Assembly: GCF_025660655.1 (NCBI RefSeq)
Contig: NZ_JAOTIN010000001.1
Location: 1-64,000, forward strand
Length of the DNA: 64,000 nt
Direction: 5' to 3'
Source: Streptococcus sp. CSL10205-OR2
GTDB taxonomy: Bacteria > Bacillota > Bacilli > Lactobacillales > Streptococcaceae
Within the stretch, counting starts at the first letter, position 1. Each line of letters begins with the position of its first letter. The position numbers were made by a program, and so were the translations under genes. Positions 36,005 through 46,532 of the stretch are shown one piece after another. The notes beneath the pieces were generated by a model. The model did no database searches. It was not told where the DNA came from and saw only the letters and a list, made by a program, of their open reading frames with translations.

Positions 36005-37159
36005 CTATTCTACAGTCCGCTTAACACGTTCTCCAAAAAATTGATACAAATCTACTTTTAAAGTACCATTATATAGTTTACGTTTTTTATCTGCCTGACT
36101 GCCATATTTTGTTTCAAAGTTTTCATCACTAGTGAGGATAAATTTACTCCATGTTTTTAATGGATGAAACGTTTTCCCCATATCATTATACAATTTTGTC
36201 ACTAATTCGTCATCCATTAATCGCTCCCCATAAGGTGGATTTGAGATGATAACACCGTTTAATTTATTGGTATGTAGGTCTTGAAGACGCATTTGTTTCA
36301 ATTTAATGACATCTGCAAAACCAGCTTCAATGACATTTTGTTTGGCTATTTCTATCATGCGATGGTCAATATCAAAACCTGAAATATCAAGCTCAATATC
36401 ATAATTCGCTTTTAAATCCGCCTCATCACGAACCGATTGAATAAGGGTTTTATCAACCCAATCCCAAGATTCAAAAGCAAAGTCGCGGTTAAAACCAGGA
36501 GCAATATTCATTCCAATCATGGCTGCTTCAATACAAAATGTTCCTGAACCACAAGTCGGGTCAATAAAAGGTTTATCAGGATACCAATTACTAAGCATAA
36601 TAATCGCTGCTGCCATATTTTCTTTGATGGGGGCGCCACCTTTATCAACACGATAACCTCTCTTAAACAAGCTTGAACCTGTTGTATCAATCATTATCGT
36701 TGCCTTATCTTTTAAAAGAGAGACTTCAATTTTAAACTCTGCACCCGTTTCCATCAATGGCACATGTTCTGGCCTGTGAAAATGTTTTTGTAATTTTTTA
36801 ACAACTGCTTTTTTAGAAATGGCTTGAATACTTGGCTCATTATGCAGTTTTGACTTGACGGATTTTGCTTTTGAAATAGGAAAACGTGCGCCTAAAGGTA
36901 AATAATTTTCCCAATCAAGAGCATAAACGCCTTGAAATAATTCTTCAAAAGTTTTTGCGGAAAATTCGCCAACAATAATTTTGATGCGGTCTGCTGCCCT
37001 AAGCCAAAGATTGGTTTCAATGATTGTTCTTAAATCACCAGAAAAACGAACACGACCATTTTCAACTTGGCAACTTATCCCTAAATTTCTAATTTCTTTT
37101 CCAACTACTGCTTCTAATCCAGCCGCACAAGTCGCGATCAATTCAAATTGTTTTTTCAT
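36005..37159 (-). CDS. THUMP-domain class I RNA methyltransferase (RlmL/YpsC-like)
   Basis: 384 residues: an N-terminal THUMP domain (about 50-160) and a Rossmann methyltransferase domain with FIDPTCGSGTFCIEAAMIG near 198 and the catalytic NPPYGERL near 301. This is the family of the 23S rRNA guanine-N2 methyltransferases (Bacillus YpsC, N-terminal-only relative of E. coli RlmL). It lies between rnpB and mapZ, the normal streptococcal order, 15 bases before the mapZ start, so co-transcription with mapZ is likely. Confidence 0.9.
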   Translation of the reverse strand: MKKQFELIATCAAGLEAVVGKEIRNLGISCQVENGRVRFSGDLRTIIETNLWLRAADRIKIIVGEFSAKTFEELFQGVYALDWENYLPLGARFPISKAKSVKSKLHNEPSIQAISKKAVVKKLQKHFHRPEHVPLMETGAEFKIEVSLLKDKATIMIDTTGSSLFKRGYRVDKGGAPIKENMAAAIIMLSNWYPDKPFIDPTCGSGTFCIEAAMIGMNIAPGFNRDFAFESWDWVDKTLIQSVRDEADLKANYDIELDISGFDIDHRMIEIAKQNVIEAGFADVIKLKQMRLQDLHTNKLNGVIISNPPYGERLMDDELVTKLYNDMGKTFHPLKTWSKFILTSDENFETKYGSQADKKRKLYNGTLKVDLYQFFGERVKRTVE

Positions 37160-37184
37160 GATTCCTCTTTTTATATTAAATAAA

Positions 37185-37204
37185 AGACTAGCATAAGCTA
37201 GTCT
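37185..37204 (-). terminator. terminator of rnpB
   Basis: AGACTAGC, a 4-base loop, GCTAGTCT, then TTTTATTTAAT on the minus strand. Confidence 0.75.
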
Positions 37205-37212
37205 AACCTATT

Positions 37213-37588
37213 ATGCAATTTTCTATAAGCCATGTTTTGTTCCAAAGACAACTAGGTCTTGTCTTTTTCGATAATCATCTGTCTACTGTTAAACAGTCAA
37301 GATAGTACGTTCTGTTTCCATCTATCTCGTGCCCCGACCAAAGTTTGGGTTGCTAGCTTGAGGGGTTTACCGCGTTCCATTTTTTGCGTTTCCACAAAAA
37401 CTACGTCACTGTGGCACTTTCAGACCTACTTTAGCATATCTGAGACTTAGCTATTTGGGTCGCCGTAATGTTAAAAACATCCCTAGGCTTATTGTTTCAC
37501 CTAGCACAAACACTACTGGCATCACAGCCAGTGCTAGCATGGACTTTCCTCATAATTTATAAAAATCATGCGATTATCCAAAAATTGC
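37213..37588 (-). ncRNA. rnpB: RNase P RNA, type B
   Basis: The catalytic RNA that matures tRNA 5' ends. The minus strand carries the near-universal GAGGAAAGTCCATGC (about 37556-37542), AATAAGCCTAGGGATG and the 3' region with ACAAGAC and AGAAAATTGC. P1 can form between GCAATTTT at the 5' end and AAAATTGC near the 3' end. The ends are estimated from P1 and from a TACAAT -10 at 37599-37594. A terminator follows. Length about 375 bases, right for a Firmicutes type B RNA. Confidence 0.93.
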
Positions 37589-37626
37589 AAAGTATTGTAC
37601 ACTATTGGTACATTTTAATGTTTAAA

Positions 37627-37944
37627 TTATTCGATAATTTGTTTTCCGAATACTTCTTTTTCAAGTCGACTAATTCGTTTTAGAATGTCAAAATTGGTTG
37701 CTGAAGTTGAAACGCGTGACAACTCAGAGTGGGCAGCAGAAGATTCTGCAATTTTACTTTGAGTCACTTGTTCTCTCAATTTTTCATTTTCTTTATGAAG
37801 TGCCTGAATTTGAGCCATGAAGTTTTCATAGTCTTTAATAATATCATCTAAGAATTCATTGACTTCATCCTTATCATAACCACGCATACTTGTTTTGAAT
37901 TCTTGTTCAAATATATCTTTAGGGCTTAATTTTATACCTGCCAT
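37627..37944 (-). CDS. gpsB: cell division protein GpsB
   Basis: GpsB is a small DivIVA-like scaffold that coordinates septal and peripheral wall synthesis and interacts with PBPs. The 105 residues begin [20 protein letters not shown], with [20 protein letters not shown] following (the membrane/PBP-binding loop of the DivIVA fold). A coiled coil (55-80) and a short C-terminal helix [13 protein letters not shown] complete it. GGAG lies 6 bases before the ATG at 37944; an upstream in-frame TTG (37956) overlaps that SD and is rejected. It precedes rnpB on the same strand. Confidence 0.93.
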   Translation of the reverse strand: MAGIKLSPKDIFEQEFKTSMRGYDKDEVNEFLDDIIKDYENFMAQIQALHKENEKLREQVTQSKIAESSAAHSELSRVSTSATNFDILKRISRLEKEVFGKQIIE

Positions 37945-38033
37945 ATCTTTCTCCAAACATCTCTATATTTATAAGAATAATTAAATTCTCTATTATTTCA
38001 ATCATACCGAAAATTAGATAAAAAATCAAGTAT

Positions 38034-38558
38034 TTACTCTAAGTCTTCAACAATATTATTAAGTCTTTCAAAGGTTAATTGGCGGATAAAAAAATCTTTT
38101 TCTTTTTTCATCAACTGATATAGATAATCCAAATTTGTCTTTTTTTCCTCATCATAAAAAAGATAAGCACCTTTAGTATTATTTAGTAAATAATGATTAA
38201 ATTGCCTCAATTGCTGAGGATTTTCGTAATAAGGAAAGCTGTACTTTAGAAAATCAACAGCTTTAAATTGTTGTAATTTTTCTTGATTGGTAGCATTCCA
38301 CTGATGTCCATGATTTTCAAAAGGAAAGAGCGTTGCAATCTTGAAATCATTATCTTTTTGTAGCTCTTTTGCAACTTCTAAAGCCCAATACTCAAAGCCT
38401 AAGCGACCAGTAAAAACAAACCAACTTGCTCCTTCTCCTATAAAATCAATAAAATCTTTTTTTATTACTTTTTTAATGATATTTATCCGAATATCATTAT
38501 CTTTAAAAATCCCTAATTCTGATACACCATAGCCAGTTACAAGAATCACAGTCATCAT
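38034..38558 (-). CDS. YpsA-like SLOG-family protein (DUF1273)
   Basis: 174 residues with the SLOG/Rossmann pattern [15 protein letters not shown] at the N-terminus and [25 protein letters not shown] near 40. Bacillus YpsA, the best-known relative, affects cell division with GpsB, which fits its place just upstream of gpsB here. SLOG proteins can bind nucleotide-derived ligands. Two adjacent ATGs (38558, 38555) both fit GGAG; the first is given. Divergent from recU. Confidence 0.88.
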   Translation of the reverse strand: MMTVILVTGYGVSELGIFKDNDIRINIIKKVIKKDFIDFIGEGASWFVFTGRLGFEYWALEVAKELQKDNDFKIATLFPFENHGHQWNATNQEKLQQFKAVDFLKYSFPYYENPQQLRQFNHYLLNNTKGAYLFYDEEKKTNLDYLYQLMKKEKDFFIRQLTFERLNNIVEDLE

Positions 38559-38579
38559 TTGTCTCCTTATTTAAAAATA

Positions 38580-38588
38580 TGTTATAAT
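38580..38588 (+). promoter_or_regulatory. extended -10 promoter of recU-pbp1A
   Basis: TG-T-TATAAT at 38580-38588, in the divergent gap. Confidence 0.6.
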
Positions 38589-38636
38589 ATTAGTACTTTA
38601 TGTTATCATATAAGTAAAACTAGGTATAGGAGTCTC

Positions 38637-39236
38637 ATGGTTAACTATCCTCATAAGCTTATTCGTAAGGCAACTGCAAAAAAACAGACACTAAAAACTG
38701 TTAACTTTGCCAACAGAGGTATGTCTTTTGAATCAGCAATAAATAGTACGAATAATTACTACCTAGCACATCATCTGGCAGTAATACATAAAAAACCCAC
38801 GCCAGTTCAGATTGTTAAAGTCGATTATCCTCAAAGAAGTCGAGCTAAAATTGTTGAAGCTTACTTTAGGCAAGCCTCAACAACTGACTATTCTGGTGTC
38901 TATAAGGGACATTATATCGATTTTGAAGCCAAGGAGACTAGGCAAAAAACAGCTATGCCTATGAAAAATTTCCATAGACATCAAATCCAACATATGAAAG
39001 AAGTGATTGAACAAGATGGTATTTGCTTTGTCCTTCTTCATTTCTCATCTCTTAAGGAAACCTACTATCTGCCTGCATCCTACCTTGTTGATTTTTATCA
39101 AATCGATAATGGCAGTAAATCTATGCCTCTTGATTATATCAAAAAAAATGGTTTTAAGATTGAAACACAGGCTTTTCCCCAAATTCCTTATTTAGATATT
39201 ATTGAACATTTTATTTTAGGTGGTGATTCCCATTAA
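38637..39236 (+). CDS. recU: Holliday junction resolvase RecU
   Basis: RecU resolves Holliday junctions in recombination and is needed for chromosome segregation. From the ATG at 38637 (GGAG 5 bases before) it has 199 residues. [14 protein letters not shown] near 24 is the conserved N-terminal stalk region. The nuclease core has [19 protein letters not shown] near 85, with the acidic metal ligands Asp and Glu and the following Lys. The longer frame from 38559 precedes the promoter and is rejected. Overlaps pbp1A by 17 bases, a linkage conserved in Firmicutes. Confidence 0.93.
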   Translation: MVNYPHKLIRKATAKKQTLKTVNFANRGMSFESAINSTNNYYLAHHLAVIHKKPTPVQIVKVDYPQRSRAKIVEAYFRQASTTDYSGVYKGHYIDFEAKETRQKTAMPMKNFHRHQIQHMKEVIEQDGICFVLLHFSSLKETYYLPASYLVDFYQIDNGSKSMPLDYIKKNGFKIETQAFPQIPYLDIIEHFILGGDSH

Positions 39237-41352
39237 TAAGAAAAAAGTTATTAAATTTTTAAAATATGCTATCAGCATTGGTGTCAGTCTAGTTATTTTG
39301 GCTATAATTGCTGGTGGATTATTGTTTGCTTACTACGTTAGTAGTGCTCCTACTTTGTCAGAAGAAAAACTCAATGCAACTAGCTCAAGCTTGGTATTTG
39401 ATAAAAACGACAATCTTATTGCTGACTTAGGGTCTGAAAAAAGAGAAAGTGTGTCTTCTGATAATATTCCTATTGGCTTAGTTAATGCTATTACTGCCAT
39501 TGAAGATCATCGTTTCTTTAATCATAGAGGAATTGATATTTATCGTATTGTTGGATCAGCCCTTCACAATTTAACGAGTTCAACAACTCAAGGGGGATCA
39601 ACGCTTGATCAGCAGTTAATTAAATTGGCTTATTTTTCAACCAGTGAAGCTGACCAAACATTGAAAAGAAAAGCTCAAGAAGCTTGGCTAGCTCTTCAGA
39701 TGGAAAGACAATATACCAAAGAAGAAATCTTAACCTTTTATATCAATAAGGTATACATGGGAAATGGTAATTACGGGATGTTAACTGCAGCCAAATCTTA
39801 TTTTGGAAAAGATTTGACCGAATTAAGTGTGGCTCAATTAGCTCTTTTAGCTGGAATTCCTCAAGCTCCAAGTCAATATGATCCTTATGGTAATCCAGAA
39901 GCAGCCCAGGCAAGAAGAGACATTGTTTTGGGACAGATGTATGAATTAAAACATATTACTAAAGAAGAGTATGAAGAAGCCATAGCAACACCAGTTACTG
40001 ATGGTCTTCAAGAAGCAAGAGAAAATAGCAGTTATCCCAAGTATCTTGATAACTATCTAAAAGAAGTTATCGCAGAAGTTGAAAAAGAAACACAACAGGA
40101 TATTTTTTCTGCTGGTCTAAAAGTGTACACTAATGTTGACATAGATGCTCAACGCTACCTCTGGGATATTTACAATTCAGATACCTATGTTAATTATCCT
40201 GATGCAGAATTCCAAGTGGCGGCAACCATTATTGATGTAACAAACGGAAGAGTCATTGCTCAATTGGGTGGTCGTAATCAAGATCCTAATGTCTCATTTG
40301 GAACAAATCAAGCTGTTTTAACAGATAGAGACTGGGGTTCAACTATGAAACCTATCTCTGCTTATGCCCCTGCTATTGAAAACAGAGTGTATACTTCAAC
40401 AGCACAGTCACTTAATGACTCACCTTATTATTGGCCAGGTACCTCAGATCAATTATTGAACTGGGATAGACAATACTATGGTTGGATGACAATGCAAACA
40501 GCTATTGTCCAATCACGAAACGTTCCTGCTGTTAAAACCCTAGAAGCAACCGGTTTAAAAAAAGCTCAAGACTTTTTAGAAAAACTTAACATTAACTATC
40601 CTCAAATGCTTTATTCTAATGCCATTTCTAGTAATACAAGTAGTGGTGAAGCACAATACGGTGCTAGTAGTGAGAAAATGGCAGCCGCCTATGCAGCCTT
40701 TGCTAATGGTGGTATCTATTACAAACCACAATATATCAATAAAATTGAATTTAACGATGGTACTGTCAAAACCTATGAGGATAGTGGTAGTAAAGCTATG
40801 GAAGAGACTACTGCTTATATGATGACTGATATGATGAAAAAAGTTCTCACCTATGGTACAGGAACTGAAGCTGCTATACCAGGAATTTATCAAGCTGGTA
40901 AAACGGGTACTTCTAACTATACTGATCAAGAACTAAGCATTATTGAAGAAAGATTAGGCATCAATCCTTATTCGGTTGGCACCATGGCTCCTGATGAAAA
41001 CTTTGTTGGTTATACCCCTCAGTATGCTATGGCCGTTTGGACAGGCTATAGAGACCGTTTAACACCAGTGTATGGTGATGGGCTGAACATTGCTGCTAGA
41101 GTTTATCGTCATATGATGACTTATCTGACTCAAGACGGTAATGAAGACTGGCAGATGCCAACGGGATTATATCGTAGTGGTGATTTTCTCTATCTAAGAG
41201 GAAGCTACAATACCAATACCTTTACAACTACTGAAGAAACAACAACCGAAGAATCTACTACTGAAGAATCTACTACTGAGGAAACAACAACCCAAGAAGA
41301 AATCCAAGAAACAACGGTTGTAAGTGAAGAAACAACTACAGGAACTCAATAA
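39220..41352 (+). CDS. pbp1A: penicillin-binding protein 1A, bifunctional
   Basis: A class A PBP of 710 residues: short cytoplasmic tail, membrane anchor (about 14-38), GT51 glycosyltransferase ([13 protein letters not shown] near 91, [13 protein letters not shown] near 120) and transpeptidase (STMKP near 371 with the active serine, SRN near 429, KTGTSNY near 557). The GTG start lies inside recU, so translation is probably coupled. The last 45 residues are an unusual Thr/Glu tail ([10 protein letters not shown] repeats), likely extended and outside the membrane. Confidence 0.95.
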   Translation: MVIPINKKKVIKFLKYAISIGVSLVILAIIAGGLLFAYYVSSAPTLSEEKLNATSSSLVFDKNDNLIADLGSEKRESVSSDNIPIGLVNAITAIEDHRFFNHRGIDIYRIVGSALHNLTSSTTQGGSTLDQQLIKLAYFSTSEADQTLKRKAQEAWLALQMERQYTKEEILTFYINKVYMGNGNYGMLTAAKSYFGKDLTELSVAQLALLAGIPQAPSQYDPYGNPEAAQARRDIVLGQMYELKHITKEEYEEAIATPVTDGLQEARENSSYPKYLDNYLKEVIAEVEKETQQDIFSAGLKVYTNVDIDAQRYLWDIYNSDTYVNYPDAEFQVAATIIDVTNGRVIAQLGGRNQDPNVSFGTNQAVLTDRDWGSTMKPISAYAPAIENRVYTSTAQSLNDSPYYWPGTSDQLLNWDRQYYGWMTMQTAIVQSRNVPAVKTLEATGLKKAQDFLEKLNINYPQMLYSNAISSNTSSGEAQYGASSEKMAAAYAAFANGGIYYKPQYINKIEFNDGTVKTYEDSGSKAMEETTAYMMTDMMKKVLTYGTGTEAAIPGIYQAGKTGTSNYTDQELSIIEERLGINPYSVGTMAPDENFVGYTPQYAMAVWTGYRDRLTPVYGDGLNIAARVYRHMMTYLTQDGNEDWQMPTGLYRSGDFLYLRGSYNTNTFTTTEETTTEESTTEESTTEETTTQEEIQETTVVSEETTTGTQ

Positions 41353-41378
41353 AAAAAGTCATTTCCATGACTTTTTTT
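41351..41378. terminator. bidirectional terminator between pbp1A and dacA
   Basis: AAAAAAAGTCAT, a 4-base loop, ATGACTTTTTTT. Confidence 0.8.
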
Positions 41379-41386
41379 ATTTTATC

Positions 41387-42547
41387 TTATCTTTTTTCAT
41401 GTTTTTCTTTGATTAGAAGATAAATAAGTATACCTAAAAGAGAAATAATAGCTGTTCCAACAATAAATAGAACAGGTAACAGATGAGAAAAAGATGATTG
41501 TTCAGAAAAAGTATTTTCCTGTGTCATTTGGTTATCATCAGAAGATTCTTCAGTGGTTTGCTGTGCCAGTTCTTCTCTTTTTTGCGCTTCTATAAAGCCT
41601 TGTTGAAATAAGGTATTTATGAAAGGGTGACGGTAAAACTCTCCATTTTGATCAGACCAATCTCCAACACCCATAACAACAACAATCAAGCGTTTATCTC
41701 CTTGTTTAGCTGTTGTCATTGCATTAAAACCTGCTGAAGGACTTGACCCTGTTTTAAGACCATCAACCCCTTCAAAAGGATAGGCACCACCAGGTAAGGA
41801 ATGATTATAAGAGATAAAATGATCCTCATATGGTGTTCCAGTCATTACCGTTACATTAGTTTGATTAGTATAATTTACAATTTCTGGAAAATTCTTCAAA
41901 AAATGGTAAGCAAGCGTTGCAAAATCTTTTGCCGTTGTGAGATTGGTTGCTTCATTATCGTATCTCTCAGGACTATAATAACCATTAAAGGCAGAAGCTA
42001 CCGCACCACTGGCATTATTAAATTGAGTATTCGTCATACCTAGCTCTTTTGCTTTAGCATTCATTTTGTCAATAAAATCAGAAGCATTATTTTGTGACAA
42101 ATAATTTGCAATCATTATAGTTGCAACATTTGAAGAAGGAACAACTGTCATGGTAATCAAATCCTTAATAGGATAGGCAACACCTGCAACAATATTATTG
42201 TTACTAATTTCATAGATTTGACTGATGGCTTGATCTGTTTCTGTGGCAACAATAGTAGAATCAAGGGTTAAGTCACCTTTTTGTAGTTCTTCAAATAATA
42301 GATAAAGAGTCATCATCTTAGACATACTGGCTGGATCTCTTTGGGCATCAGCATTTTCTGCCCATAAAATCTCACCTGTATCTGCATCCATTGTAATAGA
42401 GGCTTTCGGTTTATTAATTTCATCTACTTCATAACCAGCTTGTCTTGCTAACGTTACAAGATCTTCAGTGGTTTCATCTGCAAAAACTGGTGAAATGGCT
42501 GAAAATAATAGTGTTAAAAGCATTATAATGGGGAAGAATTTCTTCAC
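41387..42547 (-). CDS. dacA: D-alanyl-D-alanine carboxypeptidase (PBP3/DacA, S11)
   Basis: This low-molecular-weight PBP trims the terminal D-Ala of wall pentapeptides. The 386 residues include a signal peptide (about 1-23), the active-site tetrad SMSK (near 73, context RDPASMSKMMTLY), SSN near 138 and KTG near 274 (VDGLKTGSSPSAG). A Ser/Gln/Glu linker precedes a C-terminal membrane helix (about 357-380) and basic tail. Start codon GTG behind GGAG. Convergent with pbp1A. Confidence 0.93.
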   Translation of the reverse strand: MKKFFPIIMLLTLLFSAISPVFADETTEDLVTLARQAGYEVDEINKPKASITMDADTGEILWAENADAQRDPASMSKMMTLYLLFEELQKGDLTLDSTIVATETDQAISQIYEISNNNIVAGVAYPIKDLITMTVVPSSNVATIMIANYLSQNNASDFIDKMNAKAKELGMTNTQFNNASGAVASAFNGYYSPERYDNEATNLTTAKDFATLAYHFLKNFPEIVNYTNQTNVTVMTGTPYEDHFISYNHSLPGGAYPFEGVDGLKTGSSPSAGFNAMTTAKQGDKRLIVVVMGVGDWSDQNGEFYRHPFINTLFQQGFIEAQKREELAQQTTEESSDDNQMTQENTFSEQSSFSHLLPVLFIVGTAIISLLGILIYLLIKEKHEKR

Positions 42548-42739
42548 TTGTATGAACTCCTTAATATATTAAACTGCAATCTATATTATAACAAATCAAT
42601 CATAAATAGTAAAACTCTGCAAAAAAGAAAATTTTTTTGAGTTGAGAATTAAATTGTCCATTTCTCTAAAAATATAACTAACACTGATGATTACCTATTA
42701 GATGAAAGTCCCATATAATCTTTAAAACTTTTAAAAAAT

Positions 42740-42770
42740 AAGAGGTTAGGTAACATTCTCCTAACCTCTT
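42740..42770 (-). terminator. terminator of the pncB-nadE operon
   Basis: AGAGGTTAGG and CCTAACCTCT around a 9-base loop, continuing TTATTTTTT on the minus strand. Confidence 0.75.
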
Positions 42771-42778
42771 TAATCATC

Positions 42779-43603
42779 TTATTTCCAGAAATCATCAAAA
42801 ATTGTAATGGGTAAATGACGCTTATGTTGTGTTTTTTGCCACCAAGCTTCAATTTTGGCTTGAGCATCTTGATTAATTTCTTTACCTTCAAGATAATCAT
42901 CAATATTGTTATAAGTAACACCTAGCGCCACTTCATCTGACAGACCTGGTTTATCATCTTCTAAATCTGCCGTTGGCACTTTTTCATACAAGGCAGGATT
43001 TGCTCCTAACTCTTTTAAAAGACTTTTGCCTTGCCTTTTATTGAGACGAAAAAGAGGTAAGATGTCTGAACCACCATCACCAAATTTAGTGAAAAAACCG
43101 GTAATATTTTCTGACGCATGGTCAGTTCCTATCACAACTCCTGATGTTTCTCCTGCAATAGCATACTGTGTAATCATCCGTTGACGTGCTTTGATGTTTC
43201 CCTTATTAAAATCAGAAATACTAATACCTGCTTCTTTTAAAACACTCACTTGAGCATCAACTGACTCTTTAATGTTAACGGTGATCAGTTTATCTGGCTT
43301 GATAAAGTCAAGTGCCATTTGAGCATCTGCTTCATCTATTTGAACGGCATAAGGTAATCTGACTGCGATAAATTGATAACTTAAATCACCTGTTTCTTGC
43401 CTTAATTCTTCTATTGCCATTTGTGCAAGACGCCCGGCTAGTGTCGAATCTTGGCCTCCTGAAATACCTAAAACATAGGTTTTCAAAAAGAAATGTTTCT
43501 TTAAATAATTTTTTAAAAAATCAATCGATTTTCTTATTTCTGCTTTAGGATCTATTTGTGGTTTAACGCCAAGCTGTTTAATAATAATTTCTTGTAGGGT
43601 CAT
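42779..43603 (-). CDS. nadE: NAD synthetase, ammonia-dependent
   Basis: NadE converts nicotinate adenine dinucleotide to NAD with ATP and ammonia. The 274 residues carry the PP-loop [15 protein letters not shown] near 45. Downstream are [22 protein letters not shown] near 160 and the C-terminal [14 protein letters not shown]. It is the short, glutaminase-free type. Its start overlaps the pncB stop by 4 bases. Together with PncB it completes the salvage of nicotinate to NAD, apart from the adenylyltransferase. Confidence 0.96.
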   Translation of the reverse strand: MTLQEIIIKQLGVKPQIDPKAEIRKSIDFLKNYLKKHFFLKTYVLGISGGQDSTLAGRLAQMAIEELRQETGDLSYQFIAVRLPYAVQIDEADAQMALDFIKPDKLITVNIKESVDAQVSVLKEAGISISDFNKGNIKARQRMITQYAIAGETSGVVIGTDHASENITGFFTKFGDGGSDILPLFRLNKRQGKSLLKELGANPALYEKVPTADLEDDKPGLSDEVALGVTYNNIDDYLEGKEINQDAQAKIEAWWQKTQHKRHLPITIFDDFWK

Positions 43604-45060
43604 TTATCCACTCCTTTAGAAAAGGCTTCTTTTCTCACACGATCAATTAAGTCCATTTTATTTTCCCAAACATCAAGCGCTAAATCAACGGGATAATCTT
43701 GAGGATTAAGCACGCGTTTATACTCATCCCAGAGTTGCTCAAATTCTTTTCTTGCATAGGTTTTGATTTCTGATAAACTTGGTAAGTTATAAACCAGTTG
43801 ACCTTCTTTAAAGATATCAATTAGTAATGGAACGGCTTCAAAATCTTCAACAGTTTTTCTAATATAGGTATAAACAGGATGGAACATTTCAATTTTATCT
43901 AATTGGTTCACATCTGTTTCTGCAAAAGTGATATAGTCTCCTTCAGATTTACCCTTTGCTCTACTTGTAATACGCCAAACTTGTTTTTTACCTGGTGTTG
44001 ACACTTTTTCAGCATTATTTGATAGCTTAATGGTATCTCGCATTTGGCCATTTTCACCTTCAATGGCAACAATTTTATAAACCGCACCAAGAGCTGGTTG
44101 ATCATAAGCTGTGATTAGTTTTGTTCCTACTCCCCAGACATCAATTTTAGCTTTTTGCATTTTCAAGTTTAAAATAGTATTTTCATCTAAATCATTTGAA
44201 GCATAAATTTTAGCATGAGGAAAACCTGCTTCATCTAATTGCTGTCTGACTTTTTTAGAAAGATAAGCCATGTCACCAGAGTCGATACGCACACCTTTAA
44301 AGTTAATCTTATCTCCAAGTTCCTTAGCTACCTTAATGGCAGATGGTACACCTAAACGAAGTGTGTCATAAGTATCCACTAAAAAAACACAATCCTTATG
44401 CGTTTGAGCATAAGCCATGAAGGCATCATAATCATTGCCATAAGCTTGTACAAATGAGTGAGCATGAGTACCAGAAACAGGAATATTAAAAATTTTACCT
44501 GCACGAACATTACTTGTTGCATCGGCACCACCAATAACTGCTGCTCTTGTTCCCCAAATGGCAGCATCCATTTCTTGAGCACGGCGAGTACCAAATTCAA
44601 GGAGTGGCTCATTTTCAATCACCGATTTGATACGTGCTGCTTTTGTGGCAATGAGCGTTTGAAAATTGACAATATTAAGAAGAGCCGTTTCAATCAGTTG
44701 ACATTGAGCTAGAGGTCCTTCCACTTGGACAATGGGTTCATTCGCAAAAACTAAATCCCCTTCTTTAGCAGATCTCACTGTTAGTTGCAATTTAAAATCA
44801 GAAAGATAATCTAAAAAATCTTGAGGATATCCCAATTCTTTTAAATAAGCTAAGTCGCTTTCTGAAAACTTAAGCTCTTTTAGGTAATTAACAATTCTCT
44901 CAAGCCCTGCAAAAATAGCATAGCCATTGTTAAATGGTTGTTTTCTAAAAAAGACTTCAAAAATGGCTCTTTTATCTTGAATACCTCTTTCAAAGTAAAC
45001 TTGCATCATATTAATCTGATATAAATCGGTGTGTAAACTTAAACTATCGTCTGAAAACAT
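43600..45060 (-). CDS. pncB: nicotinate phosphoribosyltransferase
   Basis: PncB joins nicotinate to PRPP, the entry step of the Preiss-Handler pathway. 486 residues; characteristic stretches are [19 protein letters not shown] at the N-terminus, [19 protein letters not shown] near 155 and the phosphohistidine region [14 protein letters not shown] near 193. [18 protein letters not shown] lies near 258. AGAGGAG precedes the start. First gene of the pncB-nadE pair. Such salvage fits a host-dependent streptococcus without de novo NAD synthesis. Confidence 0.96.
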   Translation of the reverse strand: MFSDDSLSLHTDLYQINMMQVYFERGIQDKRAIFEVFFRKQPFNNGYAIFAGLERIVNYLKELKFSESDLAYLKELGYPQDFLDYLSDFKLQLTVRSAKEGDLVFANEPIVQVEGPLAQCQLIETALLNIVNFQTLIATKAARIKSVIENEPLLEFGTRRAQEMDAAIWGTRAAVIGGADATSNVRAGKIFNIPVSGTHAHSFVQAYGNDYDAFMAYAQTHKDCVFLVDTYDTLRLGVPSAIKVAKELGDKINFKGVRIDSGDMAYLSKKVRQQLDEAGFPHAKIYASNDLDENTILNLKMQKAKIDVWGVGTKLITAYDQPALGAVYKIVAIEGENGQMRDTIKLSNNAEKVSTPGKKQVWRITSRAKGKSEGDYITFAETDVNQLDKIEMFHPVYTYIRKTVEDFEAVPLLIDIFKEGQLVYNLPSLSEIKTYARKEFEQLWDEYKRVLNPQDYPVDLALDVWENKMDLIDRVRKEAFSKGVDK

Positions 45061-45105
45061 ATCTTTTCTCCTCTTTTATCTTGTTACTATTATAACATAA
45101 GACAA

Positions 45106-45130
45106 AAAAACACGGGAATTCCGTGTTTTT
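45106..45130 (-). terminator. terminator of the trxB transcript
   Basis: AAAAACACGG, a 5-base loop, CCGTGTTTTT. It lies about 70 bases after the trxB stop and before pncB begins. Confidence 0.7.
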
Positions 45131-45202
45131 ATTCTTTCTTAAATTTTTGATTAGTAGATATTGCAGCAATCGTTAAAAAATAGGTATTCTTATTGACAAA
45201 AA

Positions 45203-46132
45203 TTAGCTATTTTCTGTTACATATTGATAAACATTTTGTGCTGCAACAGCACCGTCAGCAACAGAAGTCGTTATTTGACGAAAAGTTTTTTGACGCACAT
45301 CACCTACAGCAAAGATACCTGGGATACTTGTTTTCATATTCTCATCAGTGATGATCCAACCGTCTTCATCGGTAATACCTAAGTTAGTGACCATGCTTGA
45401 AACTGGATCAAGACCGACATAGATGAAGATTCCACCAAATTCTTGTTCTGTGATTTCTTTTGTTTTTACATTTTCAAAAACAACACTTTTAACTTTGATA
45501 TCGTTTCCTTTAATTTCCTTGACCACTGTGTCCCAGATAAATTTAATTTTATCGTTAGCAAAAGCTCTGTCTTGAAGTACCTTTTGAGCACGAAGTTCAT
45601 CACGACGATGAACAATCGTTACACTTTTAGCTAATCTTGCTAAAAAGACAGATTCCTCAACAGCAGAATCACCACCACCAACTACTAACAAATCTTGATC
45701 TCTAAAGAATGCACCATCACAAATAGCACAGTAAGAGACACCACGACTACTAAAAGTATCCTCACCAGGAACTCCTAACAAACGATGTTTAGCACCTGTT
45801 GCGATAATCACTGTCTTTGTTTCATAAGTTTTGTCATCTGTTTTGACAATTTTGTAGTCACCCTTATCTTCAATATCAGTTACAATACCATAGATATTTT
45901 CAACCCCCATTTTATCAAGTGGTTCATACATCTTCATTGCTAATTCTGGACCAGAAATTAATTCAAATCCCGGATAATTTTCAATATCTGCGGTATTATT
46001 CATCTGACCACCTGGTGCTCCTTGTTCAATTGTTGCTACTTTTAAATTACTTCTAGCAGCATAAAGTGCCGCAGTAATCCCAGCAGGACCTGCACCAATG
46101 ACAATTAAATCATACATGTTTTTACCTATCAT
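45203..46132 (-). CDS. trxB: thioredoxin reductase
   Basis: A flavoenzyme that reduces thioredoxin with NADPH. 309 residues: FAD motif VIGAGPAGITAALYAARSN near 12, redox-active pair CAICDG near 138, NADPH motif VVGGGDSAVEES near 154 and the C-terminal FAVGDVRQKTFRQI. Two starts are possible: ATG at 46132 and ATG at 46117 (MYDLIVIGAG), the latter matching most streptococcal annotations and preceded by AGG. It follows a DUF4059 gene, the usual streptococcal pairing. Confidence 0.95.
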   Translation of the reverse strand: MIGKNMYDLIVIGAGPAGITAALYAARSNLKVATIEQGAPGGQMNNTADIENYPGFELISGPELAMKMYEPLDKMGVENIYGIVTDIEDKGDYKIVKTDDKTYETKTVIIATGAKHRLLGVPGEDTFSSRGVSYCAICDGAFFRDQDLLVVGGGDSAVEESVFLARLAKSVTIVHRRDELRAQKVLQDRAFANDKIKFIWDTVVKEIKGNDIKVKSVVFENVKTKEITEQEFGGIFIYVGLDPVSSMVTNLGITDEDGWIITDENMKTSIPGIFAVGDVRQKTFRQITTSVADGAVAAQNVYQYVTENS

Positions 46133-46173
46133 TCTTTCTTTGAATTTGTTGTTTTTATTAGTAATGAGGTTTA

Positions 46174-46398
46174 CTAAGCCTTAAGCATCAGAATCACTGC
46201 CATAAAAGCAAATGATAAGATTGGAATAGTAATAATAGCTATTAAAAAAGCATCATATAAAGCAGCTTGTCGTTCCACTGCTGTTTTGTCTTTTCGTTTT
46301 AAAACTCTAAAAAGCATCCATATTGCTAGTAATAAACAAACCACAACCACTGCTGCTACTAAGCCTTGTAAATAAAGACTAAATACTTCTATTAGCAT
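46174..46398 (-). CDS. DUF4059 small membrane protein
   Basis: 74 residues with two membrane helices (about 9-30 and 49-70) separated by a basic loop RVLKRKDKTAVERQAA. It matches DUF4059, a streptococcal family of unknown function found directly before trxB. The 41-base gap to trxB and shared strand suggest one transcript. A role in thiol or redox homeostasis is only a guess from context. Confidence 0.83.
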   Translation of the reverse strand: MLIEVFSLYLQGLVAAVVVVCLLLAIWMLFRVLKRKDKTAVERQAALYDAFLIAIITIPILSFAFMAVILMLKA

Positions 46399-46532
46399 AT
46401 TCTCACCTAAACTAGTTCCTCATTCAATAGTCAAATTATAACAGATATTCATTGCTTTTGCTATCAATCTGTCCCAAGCTTTTCTTCTTATATATTGTTA
46501 GTATAACTTTTTTAATCTAGAAAAATGTTTGA

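Noticed and set aside
39780-40930. long open frames antisense to pbp1A
   Set aside because: Shadow frames of a well-supported gene, with no start signals.
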